DNA of 64,000 nt from Penium margaritaceum (GCA_023375785.1 SZWC01004846.1:1729-65728); one strand, 5' to 3'; counted from the stretch's first letter, positions 46,402 to 57,775 are shown. The notes: generated by a model not told the origin, from the sequence alone. Program-made: numbers and translations.

Positions 46402-47167
46402 CAACAGCAGCAGCACCAGCACCAGCAACAGAAGCAGGAGCAGCACCAGCAGCAGAAGCAGCTGGTGCCAGTGCGGCACGTCCGGCCAGGTGGAGGGCAC
46501 CGTCTGGGCCGCACCTCGAGCCTGCCCATGATGCGCGTAGGCAAGCTTGGTGGCAGTGGCGGCAGCGGCGGCATCAGCAGCAGCGCCAGCAGCCCTGTAG
46601 CGGCCACAGTGCCTGCCTCGCCTGCCTCCTGGGTGTCCCAGGCTGTGCCACTGGCTGCCCCCTCCGACGTCACAGGTCCTCCTTGCACCGACCTCCACGA
46701 CTCCCTAAATGGCGCCGACGGCGCAGGCTTGTGCCCGACTTCAAGGCCTGGTCCAGATCGCGGGTTGGGTGCAGCGCGCTGTGCAGTACTGCACCTACCT
46801 GCGGCCGCCGGTGAAGGTGCAGGTGAAGGTGCAGGTGCAGGTGCAGGCGCAGATGCAGGTGCAGGTGCAGGTGGAGGTGGAGGTGGAGGCGCAGGTGCAG
46901 TTGCAGGTACAGGTGCAAGTGCAGGTGCAGGTGCAGGCGCAGCTTGCAGCGCTGGATCGCCGCGTGCAGTGAGCGCAAGAGGTGGCTGGTCGTCCCCGCG
47001 GTCAACACTGAAACTTGTAACGCACGCGTCCGTCTTCTCGCCCAGGGGGCGGAGTGTGCGTGCCTCTGCGTTCGCACATGGCCCTGCAGAGGCACCCTCA
47101 CCACCCCCACAAGTAGATAGTGGCGGCTGCCAGCCTCCAGCAGGGCATGATGCCGGTGTCAGTGAGA

Positions 47168-47198
<31 letters not shown>

Positions 47199-48523
47199 TG
47201 CTACTGCTGCTGCTGCTGCTACTGCTGCTGCTGTGACAGCTTACCAAGCCCTGTCTGGAGCTGCGTGTGCTGCAGCGGCAAGTGCTGCTGCCACTTCCAA
47301 CGACTTTGCTCCTTCAGATGCTGCGCCTTCCCCCACCACGGTAGCTAGTAGCAGCGGTCGAAATGCTGTGGCCTCTGCTGTTGCGTCTGTTGCTGCCACT
47401 GCCACTGCTGCTGCTGCTGCTGCTGCTGATGCTGTCAGTGAGTCTGCGACTGCTGCTGCTGCTGTCTCTGTTGTCAGCAGCACCCCTGCCGCAGCTGCTG
47501 CCGATGCCACTGCCACCACCACTGCTGCTACTGCTGTTGCTGCTGCTGCTGACGCAACTGGCTTGCGGCCCACCGCTGACCCTTGCGGTCCGACTTCCCC
47601 CCCTCCAGAGTCGGTCAGCGTTCTCGAAGGGCTGCTGTCGCCTCGCACGTCGCAGGGGATCGGCAGCGGCTCCACCCTCTCCGCCCGCTCCCCTCTCAAC
47701 AATCTGGCTGCCAGGTTGGTGTCCCTGGAGGGCGGTGGGCCCCGACGGCAGCTGACGCGCAGCATGACGCCGCCCGCGTGGGCGCTGGGTGGAGGCGGAC
47801 GAGGGCTTGCACGTTCGCTGAGAGAAGGAGGCAGTGGGTCGTGGCGCGAGGGGGGCAGTAAGGGAGAGCGGACATGGTCCCCGGAGGCAGGGGGAGTGGC
47901 GAGGATGGGGCCTCCGATGCGGCTGAGTGGGTTGGGTTCAGGGAGCACGTTGAGGGAGGGAGGGAGGGACCAGGAGGATGCGCCCGCTGCTGCAGCAGGT
48001 GCTGTTGCTGCGGCCGCAGAGGGAGCGCTGTGGCGCGCTCGCACTCGAGAGGAGTTCCAAGCAGGGTTGGAGACCATACTGTGGGAGGATGATGAGGACG
48101 ATGACGACGATGAGGATGGTGACGATGACAGCGATGACGGCGACGGTGGCGACCTCGACGGCGAGGACAACACTGGCGATGTCGGTGAAGTGAAAGGAGA
48201 ACACACACGCAGACCTGGGTCAGGGGGGTCGGACAAAGCGCGTCACGTTGTTCACGTCAGGGAACCTGCAGGTGTGAAGCCGGGCACCACCAGCAGTGGC
48301 TGTGGCAGTAGTAGCAAGAGCGACAGCAGCACCTGCAGCAGCACGAGCTCCTCTCTCGAGATGGTGGCAGGCGACGTCGGTCAACATGTGGCAGAGGCCG
48401 CTGGCACCACAGACGGCAGCGATAGTGGTGGTAAGACTCAGACAAAGCCGCATTCTCAGGAACCAACTTTGCGAGGATTGCGGGCGTTCCTCACTGGCAG
48501 GCACCTGTCCCTTGGAGAGCGGA

Positions 48524-48582
<59 letters not shown>

Positions 48583-50399
48583 CAATCACAACATTGGCAG
48601 TGGAATCAGCAGCCACGCCCCAGTAGTGCTTCCAATGATGCCTCGTCGCCCTCGCCGTCCTCGCCCTTGTCCTCGTGCTCGTCTCCGTCGTTTGAGCCGC
48701 AGGCTGCAGCCGCTGGGGCAGCCGCTTGTGCCACTTCCGTGGATGCTGTTGTTGGTCGTGGAAAGTGTGCGCCGCCGCCGTCTGCATCTCCACCTCATGC
48801 TGGCTCTCGCGGCCCAAGCCGCGATCCTTTTCCTGCGAGCCCCGCGGAAGTTGGGTGCGGCACGGGCAGAGTGGTGGGGCTCACCAAGACTCGGTCGGCA
48901 GAGTCAGACGGCGAGTCTGTGGCTGCTGAGGTGGCCAGCCCTAGAGCTGGCCGTTGCACCTCAGCTGATGCCGTGAGTGGCAGGGGTGATCGTGGGAGTG
49001 TAGGAGGAAGAGGAGGAGGAGGAGAGGCAAGAGGAGGCGAGGGAAGAGGAGGAGGAGGAGGAGGAGATGTAGAACTTGGCAGCAGGAAGGATCGGCTGGC
49101 GGCACCAAGCTACCGCCACTCTTTCTCAGACCAGCGGTCTGTGCCGCGGCCGGCGCTGGTGGTGCGAGGCATGTCAGCCTCAGCCGTTGACGGCTGGCAA
49201 GCCGGCACTCACACGCGGCCCCCTGATGGCAACGTGGGTGGCAGCAGCAGCAACAGCAGCAACGACGGTGTGGGAGGAGGCGTTGGTGGCAGCAGCGGCA
49301 GCGCAGGCGGTGCCAGAGCAAACGGCAGGTCGGAGCCAGAGCGCCAGTCTGGCATTCTTGCTGGCATGAGGAGCAAGAGCTTTGGAGGCAGCGGGGGGAG
49401 GAGGAGCCCGTCTGCTGTGGCTGCTCCTGCTGCCGCCACAGCAGCACTTGCAGCGGTGTCTCCACCTTCCGCCGCCGCAGCAGCTGCACCTGACAGGTCT
49501 CTGAGAGGGAGTTTCGGGAGGCCAGCACAGCCACCGGCCGCACCTTCCTCGTTTGCGCTCACAGGGACACCTGCAGGTGGAGTGCCCCTCCAGAGGCCAA
49601 TCGTGCCGTCGGAGTCCAAGGTACAGGAGTATGACGACGAGGACTCGTGGAGGGAGAAAGATGCGCAAGGGGAAGAGGACGGGCAGGACAGTGGGAGCTG
49701 CAGTTCAGGAACCGAGGGAGGCAGCATGCGGGGGGCACCCGGCCTCCACAGGGCGTCGGCAAGGGCAGAGTCGAGGGCAGTGGCAGCCAAGGGTGTCCCC
49801 CACAGCGAGGTCCTGCGGCGGCCTCCCCTGCTGACCGGCCTGTTTGGCGGCCACGACAGTGACTGTGAGGCGCAGGACCGGCGGCCGAGGGAGAGCGAAC
49901 CTGTGCTGCTGCGGTCCAAGACTGGAATCGGCTGGGGCGGCAGCGGTGGCGGCAGCAGCAGCCACATGGGTGGGCAGGCTGCAGCAGTGGGTAACGGAGG
50001 GATGCGGTGGAAGTCGCCTGATCTGGTGCTCTTTCGCTCGCACGCTCCAGCGCCTGCCAAGGCCAAGACTAAGGCCACCGCCAACGCCAGCGGCGGTGGA
50101 AAGGGCAGTAGCAGCGGCCATGCTGGGTCCAGAGGGCACAACTCCTTGCTACCTCCGGGCAGTGAAGACGATGCTGCGAGTGGAAGCAATGTGGGACGTC
50201 AGGGAGGGGAGGGAGGGAGAGGGGGTTCAGGTGCGCGGCGCTTGACTCTGTCGCCTTCCATGGCAGACAAGGTGCCGATTGCCTCCGCCATGAACCAAAG
50301 AGAGGGCGCAGCAGCGGGCAAGCTGGTGCCAGCAATGTCGACAGGGCGGCGAGGATCTCGAGGATCTTCACCGCCACCAGCGGCGGCCGCTGCCGCGGC

Positions 50400-50436
<37 letters not shown>

Positions 50437-50458
50437 GCAGGGCCTGCAGGCCCTGCAT

Positions 50459-50499
<41 letters not shown>

Positions 50500-51026
50500 C
50501 CTGCAGGCCCTGTAGCAACAGCATCAGCAGCATCATCTGTGGGATTGGCGCGGCCAGCATCGCCAGGGCTTGTGTGGCGCTTTGCACCTCCGCCATCTGT
50601 GCCTTTGGGCCAAGACGTGCCGCTTGCTTTGGCAGCAGCAAGACCAGCCTCGGCATCAGGTGCTGTGCGGCCTCCCTCNCCATGCTGGGTCCAGAGGGCA
50701 CAACTCCTTGCTACCTCCGGGCAGTGAAGACGATGCTGCGAGTGGAAGCAATGTGGGACGTCAGGGAGGGGAGGGAGGGAGAGGGGGTTCAGGTGCGCGG
50801 CGCTTGACTCTGTCGCCTTCCATGGCAGACAAGGTGTCGATTGCCTCCGCCATGAACCAAAGAGAGGGCGCAGCAGCGGGCAAGCTGGTGCCAGCAATGT
50901 CGACAGGGCGGCGAGGATCTCGAGGATCTTCACCGCCACCAGCGGCGGCCGCTGCCGCGGCGGCAGCAGCAGCAGCATCAGCAGCAGCAGCAGCAGCAGA
51001 AGCAGCAGGGCCTGCAGGCCCTGCAT

Positions 51027-51058
<32 letters not shown>

Positions 51059-52171
51059 CCTGCAGGCCCTGTAGCAACAGCATCAGCAGCATCATCTGTG
51101 GGATTGGCGCGGCCAGCATCGCCAGGGCTTGTGTGGCGCTTTGCACCTCCGCCATCTGTGCCTTTGGGCCAAGACGTGCCGCTTGCTTTGGCAGCAGCAA
51201 GACCAGCCTCGGCATCAGGTGCTGTGCGGCCTCCCTCGCCGTCGCTGCCTGCTGCATCAGCAGCTCGACCGTCGCTGCATGCCCGAATACTGTCCGCTGA
51301 GCAGGTTGGCTTTCTCGCCACCAAGGGCGGAGCGGACAAGGAAGATGGCAAGGACGAAGAGGACGGCGACGGTGACGACGATGACACAGTTGTGTTTGCC
51401 GTGGCTTTAGGTGCCGGCAGACAGAAGGCAGCGGCTGCAGCTGCGAATGCAGCAAGCCCGTCCATCTCCCCTTCAGGGCACATGGGTTCGGGCGGCAGCC
51501 TAGCAGACCGTGCCCGGCTCCAACCAGCCAGGTCGGGGATCGCTGTGGAGCTCGAAGTCAGTGGGAGGCCTGGTAGTGGGCGCGGAGGCGGACCTGGTTT
51601 ATGTTTTGCTGCTGACAAGTCCGCTTTGCTCGAGTTGCTTGACTCAAGCGAAGACGAGGAAGATGGCGATCTGTACGGCGATGTGAAAGATGGGGACGGG
51701 GCCCAGAGCGACGACGGCATGGACAAGGACCAAGCAAGAGCTGGGCATGTCTGGATGGCAGCCCGGCAGGCCAGTGAGAGGGGGTCCGGAGACGGTCGGC
51801 CTTCGATTTCCGCGGCTTCCAACCCTGGCACAGCTAGGGAGGCGGCCAGCGCAGCCGCTGCTGCTGCCTTCATGGGCAGCCCATCCCCTCTCCTACGCAG
51901 TCCGATCCTGGATGCCGTTTCAAGTGGCAGTGCAGCGGCAAGCACTGGCGTGCTTCGCACCACGGCGGTTGGGGTTTACCCCAATGCGCCGCTGTCCTCG
52001 TTCTCCCCTCCACCGACAATCGCCGTCCCCTCGGCTTCACCGTCCTATCTATTTCCTCCCTATGGCAACAGCAGCACCAGCCACTCCATGCCTCTGCGCG
52101 CCTTACCACCCGGTCATGGGCGAGTGCCGGCAGATGCGCCGCATGGCAGTCCTCCCCTTCATCACTACCAT

Positions 52172-52263
<92 letters not shown>

Positions 52264-52408
52264 GCCTCGCCAGCAGCATGCCCAAAGCCCACCCATGCCA
52301 GCCAGGTCACCTGTGGTGTCGTTCCCTAAGTCTATTTCCATGTCTGGCCCGACGCGTACCACCCCCAAGGGTGCTGCCCACGGTGGCACCAGCGCCGCAG
52401 GCGACAAC

Positions 52409-52472
<64 letters not shown>

Positions 52473-54747
52473 TCGCCAGCAGCATGCCCAAAGCCCACCC
52501 ATGCCAGCCAGGTCACCTGTGGTGTCGTTCCCTAAGTCTATTTCCATGTCTGGCCCGACGCGTACCACCCCCAAGGGTGCTGCCCACGGTGGCACCAGCG
52601 CCGCAGGCGACAACTCCAGCAGCAGCAGTGGCGAGTTCAGGAACCGAGGCAATGCTCGTGGTTTTGGTAGTGCGAGCTACAATGTGCGCAGCAGCCAGGA
52701 TACTACTGCGGCAGCAGCGGCAGCAGCTGTCGCGGCAGTGTCTTCTGGACAGTTCCCCACAAGACCGCCTCTGCCTGCATCATTCTCGCCAACCGTGGCG
52801 CCTGCCTTGACCTCATCCGCATCCTTCCCCTCGCCCTCCGGATCGGAGCAGCGGCAGCAGCAGCAGCAGCAGCCGCAACAGCAGTCATCTGTGGTGCGTG
52901 CTCTGGTAGAGCAGCTGGCGACGGGCTGCGGTGCGGAACGCTTCCAGGTCCTGGCAGCCATCCGCTCCGCAGTAAAGGGCAATCCCGCGAGTAAAGCAGC
53001 TCTTGTGGCAGCTGGCGGGGTCCCCCTGCTGGTGGACCTGCTGGGATGCACCGACGCCAAAATGAAGGAGAACGCGGTCACCACGCTGCTCAACCTCTCC
53101 TCCATCCCCGCCGCGGTGCGCGACATCCTGGAGTGCCACGGCGTGCCCGCCATCGTGCACGTGCTGCGTGCTGGGTCCAGCACGCCCACGGCGAGGGAGA
53201 ACGCGGCGGCCGCGCTGTTCGCTCTGTCGGCGGAGGAGGCGGCTCTGCGGCAGCTGAGGGCTGCGAGGGCCACGCCGGCGCTGCTGGAGCTGCTGAGGAG
53301 CAGCGGCACGAGCCTGCGGGGGAGGAAGGACGCCGCACTCGTGCTGTTCAACGTGTCGCGCTCGCCCAAGGGCGCGCTGGACATCATCCGGCTGAAGGGC
53401 GTGCAAGTGCTGATGGGTTTGCTCGGGCGCGGCGCGAGCGGCGGCGGCAGAGGTGGCGGCAGCGGATGGGAAGGCGAGGGCGAAGGGGAAAGGGGTGGGT
53501 GGGATGCGGGGCTCGAGGAGAAGGCGATGGCCGTCCTGGCCAATCTCTGTCGGTTGAGGGAGGGGTGCCAGGACGTGCTGTACCTTCCTGCCCGCGGGGT
53601 GCACTCTGGCTTGGCGGCCTCGGATCCTGTAGGTGTTGTTGTGGAGGTGGTTGTACGAGGCTCGCAGCGCGCAAGGGAGGATGCAGTGATGACGCTGTTG
53701 GCGCTGGCTATCGCTGACAGCGGCGGCGGCGCTACTGCCCCAGCAGCCCGCGCAGGTGATGCTGGCGGTGACGGCAGCGGGAGAGGCGTTCATGGGAAAG
53801 GCAGTGAGGTGCTGTGGAGGGTGGAGGAGGAGTGGGAAGCCCTGCAGCCGATTCTCCTGGGGATGACAAAGGATGTCTCGTCCCGTGCGTGCGGCAAAGC
53901 GCGTGCACTGCTCGACCTTGTCACGGCAGGCCGTACCCCTCCCTCCGCTCCCCCACTGCCACCACCTCCTGCTGCTGCTGCGTCGCCAGCAGCGAGCGCT
54001 CCCGTCGCCGTCCTTGCCTCGCAACACCCTGCTGGCAAGCTCTCTCCTGTGAGCTACACCAGCGACTGCGAGCGTGAGAGCCGGTCCCTACGAGCGCCAC
54101 AGCTGGCCCCGCTGCAGCCGGTGGGCAGGAGTGGGGTGAGGGGAGGCAACGACCAGCAGGAGAGGGAGCCGATCACATCGGAGAGGCCTGGGAACACTGA
54201 CCCACGCGCGGTCTCACTCGCTATACCGCCCGCAGCTCTAGCACGGTCTGTCGCGCAAGCAGCATCATCCGCAGCAGCAGCAACAGCAGCAGCAGCAGCA
54301 GGAGGAGGAGGAGGAGGAGGAGGAGTAGGAGGAGGAGGAGGAGNNNNNNNNNNNNNNNNNNNNNNNNNNNNNNNNNNNNNNNNNNNNNNNNNNNNNNNNN
54401 NNNNNNNNNNNNNNNNNNNNNNNNNNNNNNNNNNNNNNNNNNNNNNNNNNNNNNNNNNNNNNNNNNNNNNNNNNNNNNNNNNNNNNNNNNNNNNNNNNNN
54501 NNNNNNNNNNNNNNNNNNNNNNNNNNNNNNNNNNNNNNNNNNNNNNNNNNNNNNNNNNNNNNNNNNNNNNNNNNNNNNNNNNNNNNNNNNNNNNNNNNNN
54601 NNNNNNNNNNNNNNNNNNNNNNNNNNNNNNNNNNNNNNNNNNNNNNNNNNNNNNNNNNNNNNNNNNNNNNNNNNNNNNNNNNNNNNNNNNNNNNNNNNNN
54701 NNNNNNNNNNNNNNNNNNNNNNNNNNNNNCTGAGGCCGCCACAGTAG
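45121..54747 (+). CDS. very long U-box / ARM-repeat protein, putative E3 ubiquitin ligase (PUB type)
   Basis: Plant U-box proteins pass ubiquitin from an E2 to substrates; ARM repeats bind the substrate. A U-box lies at 45520-45870 and five to six ARM repeats at about 52890-53960. Between them are roughly 2,000 residues of low complexity: Gln/His, Gln, Ala, Ser and Gly tracts and an acidic block (about 48087-48200). The gene is cut into three frames: 45121-50679, 50680-about 52470 and about 52471-54343. Each switch coincides with a direct duplication (562-bp offset at a single N; 206 bp at 52265); collapsing both restores one frame. The start is uncertain: ATG 45358 (MTHSGGGSTAV) is at least as likely as 45121. 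A single N lies at 45448. The 3' end runs through a 386-base gap; a stop at 54747 is only the first one after it. No intron is needed. Codon use is GC-rich and poly-Gln tracts contain no stop, unlike the copia gag. Confidence 0.82.
45520..45870 (+). other. U-box domain with internal Gly-rich insertion
   Basis: Residues about 134-250 counted from 45121. PRQFVCPTSGRIMGDPVLAA and CGHSFDR match the first half of the U-box (P-x-x-F-x-CPIS ... M-x-DPV ... G-x-T/S-Y/F-x-R). CCPLTGETLEHAAVVPNIAL and RELILDWC match the second half (CPxT ... L ... L-x-PN-x-x-L-R-x-L-I-x-x-WC). A low-complexity segment of about 40 residues, rich in Gly and Ser (about 45630-45755), separates them where usual U-boxes have about ten. 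Confidence 0.88.
46200..46462 (+). repeat. Gln/His-rich tract (CAG/CAC), U-box gene
   Basis: In frame it encodes about 85 residues, mostly Gln with scattered His, Glu and Lys. The purest part is a CAG run around 46340-46397. No stop codon interrupts it. Confidence 0.95.
48525..48588 (+). repeat. poly-Gln tract 2 (CAG), U-box gene
   Basis: About 20 uninterrupted CAG/CAA codons, then SQHWQWNQQ. Confidence 0.95.
50118..51237 (+). repeat. near-identical direct duplication around a single N (assembly junction)
   Basis: 50118-50678 and 50680-51237 are the same sequence, differing by one C/T (GGTGCCGATT versus GGTGTCGATT) and small changes in two GCA runs. The N at 50679 is between them. The offset (562) is not a multiple of three, so it shifts the frame of the U-box gene. 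Most likely two overlapping contig ends that were not merged. Confidence 0.92.
52171..52264 (+). repeat. poly-Gln tract 3 (CAG), U-box gene
   Basis: About 30 CAG codons with one CAA; followed by PRQQHAQSPPMPARSP. Confidence 0.95.
52265..52630 (+). repeat. 206-bp frame-shifting tandem duplication next to a CAG tract
   Basis: The block beginning CCTCGCCAGCAGCATGCCC at 52265 recurs at 52471 and stays identical up to the AACTCCAGCAGCAGCAG run near 52628. 206 is not a multiple of three, so the reading frame changes across it. Unlike the 50679 junction there is no N. Confidence 0.92.
52890..53960 (+). other. ARM-repeat domain of the U-box gene
   Basis: Repeating helices with the ARM signature: AIRSAVKGNPASKAALVAAG, GVPLLVDLLGCTDAKMKENA, VTTLLNLSSIPAAVRDILEC, GVPAIVHVLRAGS, ARENAAAALFALSAEE, GRKDAALVLFNVSRSPKGAL, EKAMAVLANLCRLREGCQDV and REDAVMTLLALA. 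A Gly-rich insertion (about 53440-53510) splits the fourth and fifth repeats. Confidence 0.9.
54344..54729. other. assembly gap (386 N)
   Basis: Unknown sequence following a GGA/GGAGG run that encodes poly-Gly. The true C-terminus of the U-box gene may lie inside. Confidence 0.99.
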
Positions 54748-54846
54748 GTTTAGCACGTGTAGCCGGTGTATTTGGCTTCCCTCGTCGCGGCAGGAGCAAC
54801 AATTCGCATATCAGCAACAGATCACAAGCAAATCAGCAACCGCAAC

Positions 54847-56134
54847 TGTTGTGATTTGTGACGTTCATGTCGACCTGTACAGTTTACTGTGACCACTCGG
54901 CCGTGTCCATACCCAGACCCAGGCGGTACCGGTGCGTCATCTGGTGGCGGACTGTTGGTTTGTGTGGCTTCCACCCGTCACGACCGACACTGCTAGTTTA
55001 CCGATATACCCACATTCGGGGTATATGGCAGAGGAGGGCGTGACGACACGATGGGCCTCCGGACTGCACCGAGACTTCTCCAGCACCTACGACAGCGCCG
55101 GCGAGACGCGGTCGATGCGTTCCGGCAGCCATGTGGGCTTGTCAGAAGGTAGGAGAGTTTTCTCGGTGGGTTCAGACCCGCGCACCTGGTTGACTGTACC
55201 GGTGCGACGAGGAGACCCGATGGCTATTGTGGGGCTTCCGATGTTCGGAAAGCCGTCTGTGATGTCTGGACGTTGATTCCGAGATGTTTTGGCACTGCTC
55301 ATATTTTCTCGATGGTCGAGACCCGGGCAATGGGAGAGTTATTCCGGTGCCTCGAGGAGACCACCTTTGTTACTCTCGTGGTGTATGCAGTGTGTTCTCC
55401 CTGTTGACTCATTTAGGTTCAGCAGGGGTGACGGGGCCCGGTGCGGTTAGCTGCCGGCGCCCCTGTATAAGCCCGCTAGGGGCTCATTTGTAAACTCTCC
55501 TTGTTCTTTATACTCAGCGTTCTAGACTTAGCCAAATTCTTGCTGTCTTGCATCGCACTCACACACAGAGCTCATGTTCGTTCTTGCATGGGCCTGCATG
55601 CCCTAAAAATTATTGTGTGGACCAGCTTGGAACTGACCGACGACCGTTCCAGAGCTCTGGACGCTACCCGAGACTTCCTGCAATTTTTCTGCAGCACGCA
55701 GGACTTTATCGGTGGACTGGCCGTGGGCCCGATTTGCATGTTTTGCATTGTGTGTCCACCGTTCGATGTCAGATGTATGCATGTGACCAGTCGTAGCGTC
55801 CGGCTTGTCATTCTGCACGTCTAGGTTCAGACGACGTAGTGTTCTGACATGTGTGCGCAGAGTTAAGGCCGAAACAGTGGTTTCGGGCCGGTTTTAGGAC
55901 AGATTTTGCACTGCCGCGTGCAACACCCGCCGTGCGCAGCGGCAGGTACTTATGCCATGGACCTGTCATTTGTCATTTCTCTCTGCAAATGCTATCGAAG
56001 CATTCAGACACTTTGCCTTGTGTCCCCTAGCCAAATTCTTGCCGTTGCGTGCACGACCTGTGACTGTCGTCACCGTCTGATTAGGCACTGACGCCTGGTC
56101 AACGGAAGTGTTGCTAGGAAGCTTCCTTGCATCT
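54847..56134 (+). repeat. copia-family LTR in plus orientation, with nested insertion
   Basis: 54847-54952 and 55618-56134 together align with the LTR at 14237-14865 (minus strand): start TGTTGTGATTTGTG, middle GGACACGGCCGAGTGGTC on the minus strand, end GGAAGCTTCCT. No PBS, gag or pol in this orientation follows; the right end abuts the 3' LTR of the next copia. Either a solo LTR or a fragment cut by that insertion. It starts about 100 bp after the stop assigned to the U-box gene. Confidence 0.8.
54953..55617 (+). mobile_element. insertion within the LTR, candidate nested LTR
   Basis: About 665 bp absent from the sister LTR. It begins TGTTGGTTTGTGTGG and is flanked by GGAC on both sides (CGGAC left, TGGAC right). 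A TATAAG box (about 55465) and a 14-base block shared with the host LTR (AGCCAAATTCTTGC, here at about 55532) suggest a related LTR in plus orientation. The right end lacks a clean CA. Confidence 0.5.
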
Positions 56135-56957
56135 TGTAGAAAGAAACTAGGCAGCAGGTTGGTGCAGCTGCGTTGTTGATGCAGCGTGCGGGCTTCCACG
56201 CTCGTTGCTTAAGTCAGCTGCCCCCTCAGTTTGCTGCTCTAGAGTCTGGAAGCTCTGGGTTTGTTACTCAGAAGTGCGCGCGCCAGTGTTAGCGCCAGAA
56301 AGCAGCTGGAAACTGATAGTAACTGATTAGCAATCAAGAATGAACAGCAATGTGGGACCCCTCCAAGTTATAGCCCCACCCCAGCTCTATAGAGCTTGTT
56401 ACTCAGTTCATCAGCCAATCAGAAAATAGCTAATTTTTGGCTGGCAGATTTTCTCGGTGAGGCCTGCCAGACGGCCGACAGCCCAAAACCCCGGCATCGT
56501 CCGTTTTACCTGAAAACTGGACCATACCATAATACCGATGTTGCGAACGCAGCCGTGCGGTCAGAATCCGCTAGAAAAACAGTAGCGAGGAGTTATGGCA
56601 GCCTGAACCCAGGCAGTGCCCACAATGGTTTATGCTGCCGAATAGGGCCATGCAACATGCAACAGGGACCCTAGGCAGCGCATGACGACGTAGGAACGGC
56701 AGTACGCGCTGGACGCATGCAGACAGCGACTACGGTGACAGTGACTGCCAGCAGCGCGACCGCCAAGGAGGCCTGCCGATGGAGCTGAACACGTCGCCGG
56801 AGAGAGGAGGCTCTAGCGAACTGCGAGACGACCTCAGTGTGCGTCGGCTCCACCGGACGACGCTCCATCAGCGTCGAGTCTCGCCGTCAGTCATCTGCAC
56901 GCCGATGTACACAAGCCGGGAGGACACAACAGAGCACAATGAGCGCAAAAACCAACA
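56135..56957 (-). repeat. 3' LTR of the right-hand copia
   Basis: Minus strand, TGTTGGTTTTTGCGC at 56957 to ...TTTCTTTCTACA at 56135, 823 bp. The start is fixed by the polypurine tract, the end by the CA and by the abutting unrelated LTR. Its partner 5' LTR is outside the window, so the ends are not confirmed. Confidence 0.72.
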
Positions 56958-56968
56958 CTCCCCCATGA
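56958..56968 (-). promoter_or_regulatory. polypurine tract of the right-hand copia
   Basis: Minus-strand TCATGGGGGAG stands directly before TGTTGG. Confidence 0.8.
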
Positions 56969-57058
56969 CTCACAGGCGTAGTGCACGGGCAGAGACACGG
57001 TCAACACACAGACTCCCCCAGGACACGCAGAAGTGCAGGCAGAGACAAAGAGAGCAAG

Positions 57059-57775
57059 TCATGGACGGACGCCGACGAAACTCATAGCCTTCTTAAACGA
57101 GTCCCGCTTCAGTGCCTTGGTCAGGAAGTCAGCCAGCTGCCGTGCTGTCTCAACCCACACGATGCTGATGCTGCCGTCGTGCAACAACGAACGCACATAG
57201 TGATACTCAACATTGATGTGCTTTGTGCGAGTGTGATGCACACCGTCATTGTCTGCAATGGCCATGGCACTCTCATTGTCACAATGCAAGGTGATGGATG
57301 CGACAGACTGACGCAACTCGGACAACAGACGACGCAACCACACACTCTCACACGCGCCTGAGCCAAGGGCCACGTACTCAGCCTCAGCAGTGCTGCGTGC
57401 AATGCACCCCTGCTTGACACTACGCTAGGACACAGCTGTGCCACCGATCAGGAAGATCCAGCCTGTGCGACTCTTACGGTCTGGACTGCCCGCCCAGTCG
57501 CTGTCGGTGTAGCCCACTGCGACGACGGACGGCTGGCGGCGGAACATGAGACCTCGCCGAGGGGTCGAGACGACATAGTGCAACACTCGAATCGCGGCCT
57601 CGTAGTGGAGGTGACGCGGATCCTGAGAGAACTGGGCCAGGAGGTTGTCGGCGAACGCGATGTCTGGACGCGTCGTCGTCGCCAGGAACATAAGTGACCC
57701 GATGATCCGCAGATGCGTGGTCACATCAACTGGCTCCCCCACAACAGCTGGGTGAGGACTCTTCAGCTTCACCTA
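57059..57775 (-). pseudogene. copia RNase H, two amber interruptions
   Basis: Starts after a TAG at 57773 and continues HPAVVGEPVDVTTHLRIIGS, then TRPDIAFADNLLAQF, VGYTDSDWAGSPDRKSRTGW (catalytic Asp), IGGTAVS-stop-RSVKQG, YVALGSGACESVWLRRLLSE, LHCDNESAMAIADN and TKHINVEYHYVR, ending at VGVRP. The stop at 57425 sits where copia proteins have Trp (AVSWxSxxQ), so TGG became TAG. All RNase H signature blocks are otherwise present. Confidence 0.88.

Noticed and set aside
46189-47110. Poly-Leu minus-strand and poly-Val/Gln plus-strand frames
   Set aside because: Shadows of the Gln/His- and Gly/Ala-rich coding frame of the U-box gene.
50199-51963. Long antisense open frames (up to about 418 codons) opposite the U-box gene
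   Set aside because: They consist of mirror images of Ala, Gln and Leu triplet tracts in GC-rich coding DNA and contain no domain; they also pass through the N junctions.
54847-56134. 54847-56134 as part of the right-hand copia's own LTR
   Set aside because: It is in the opposite orientation, matches the LTR of the partial copia at 14237-14865, and the LTR of the right-hand copia (start TGTTGGTTTTTG at 56957) has different sequence.
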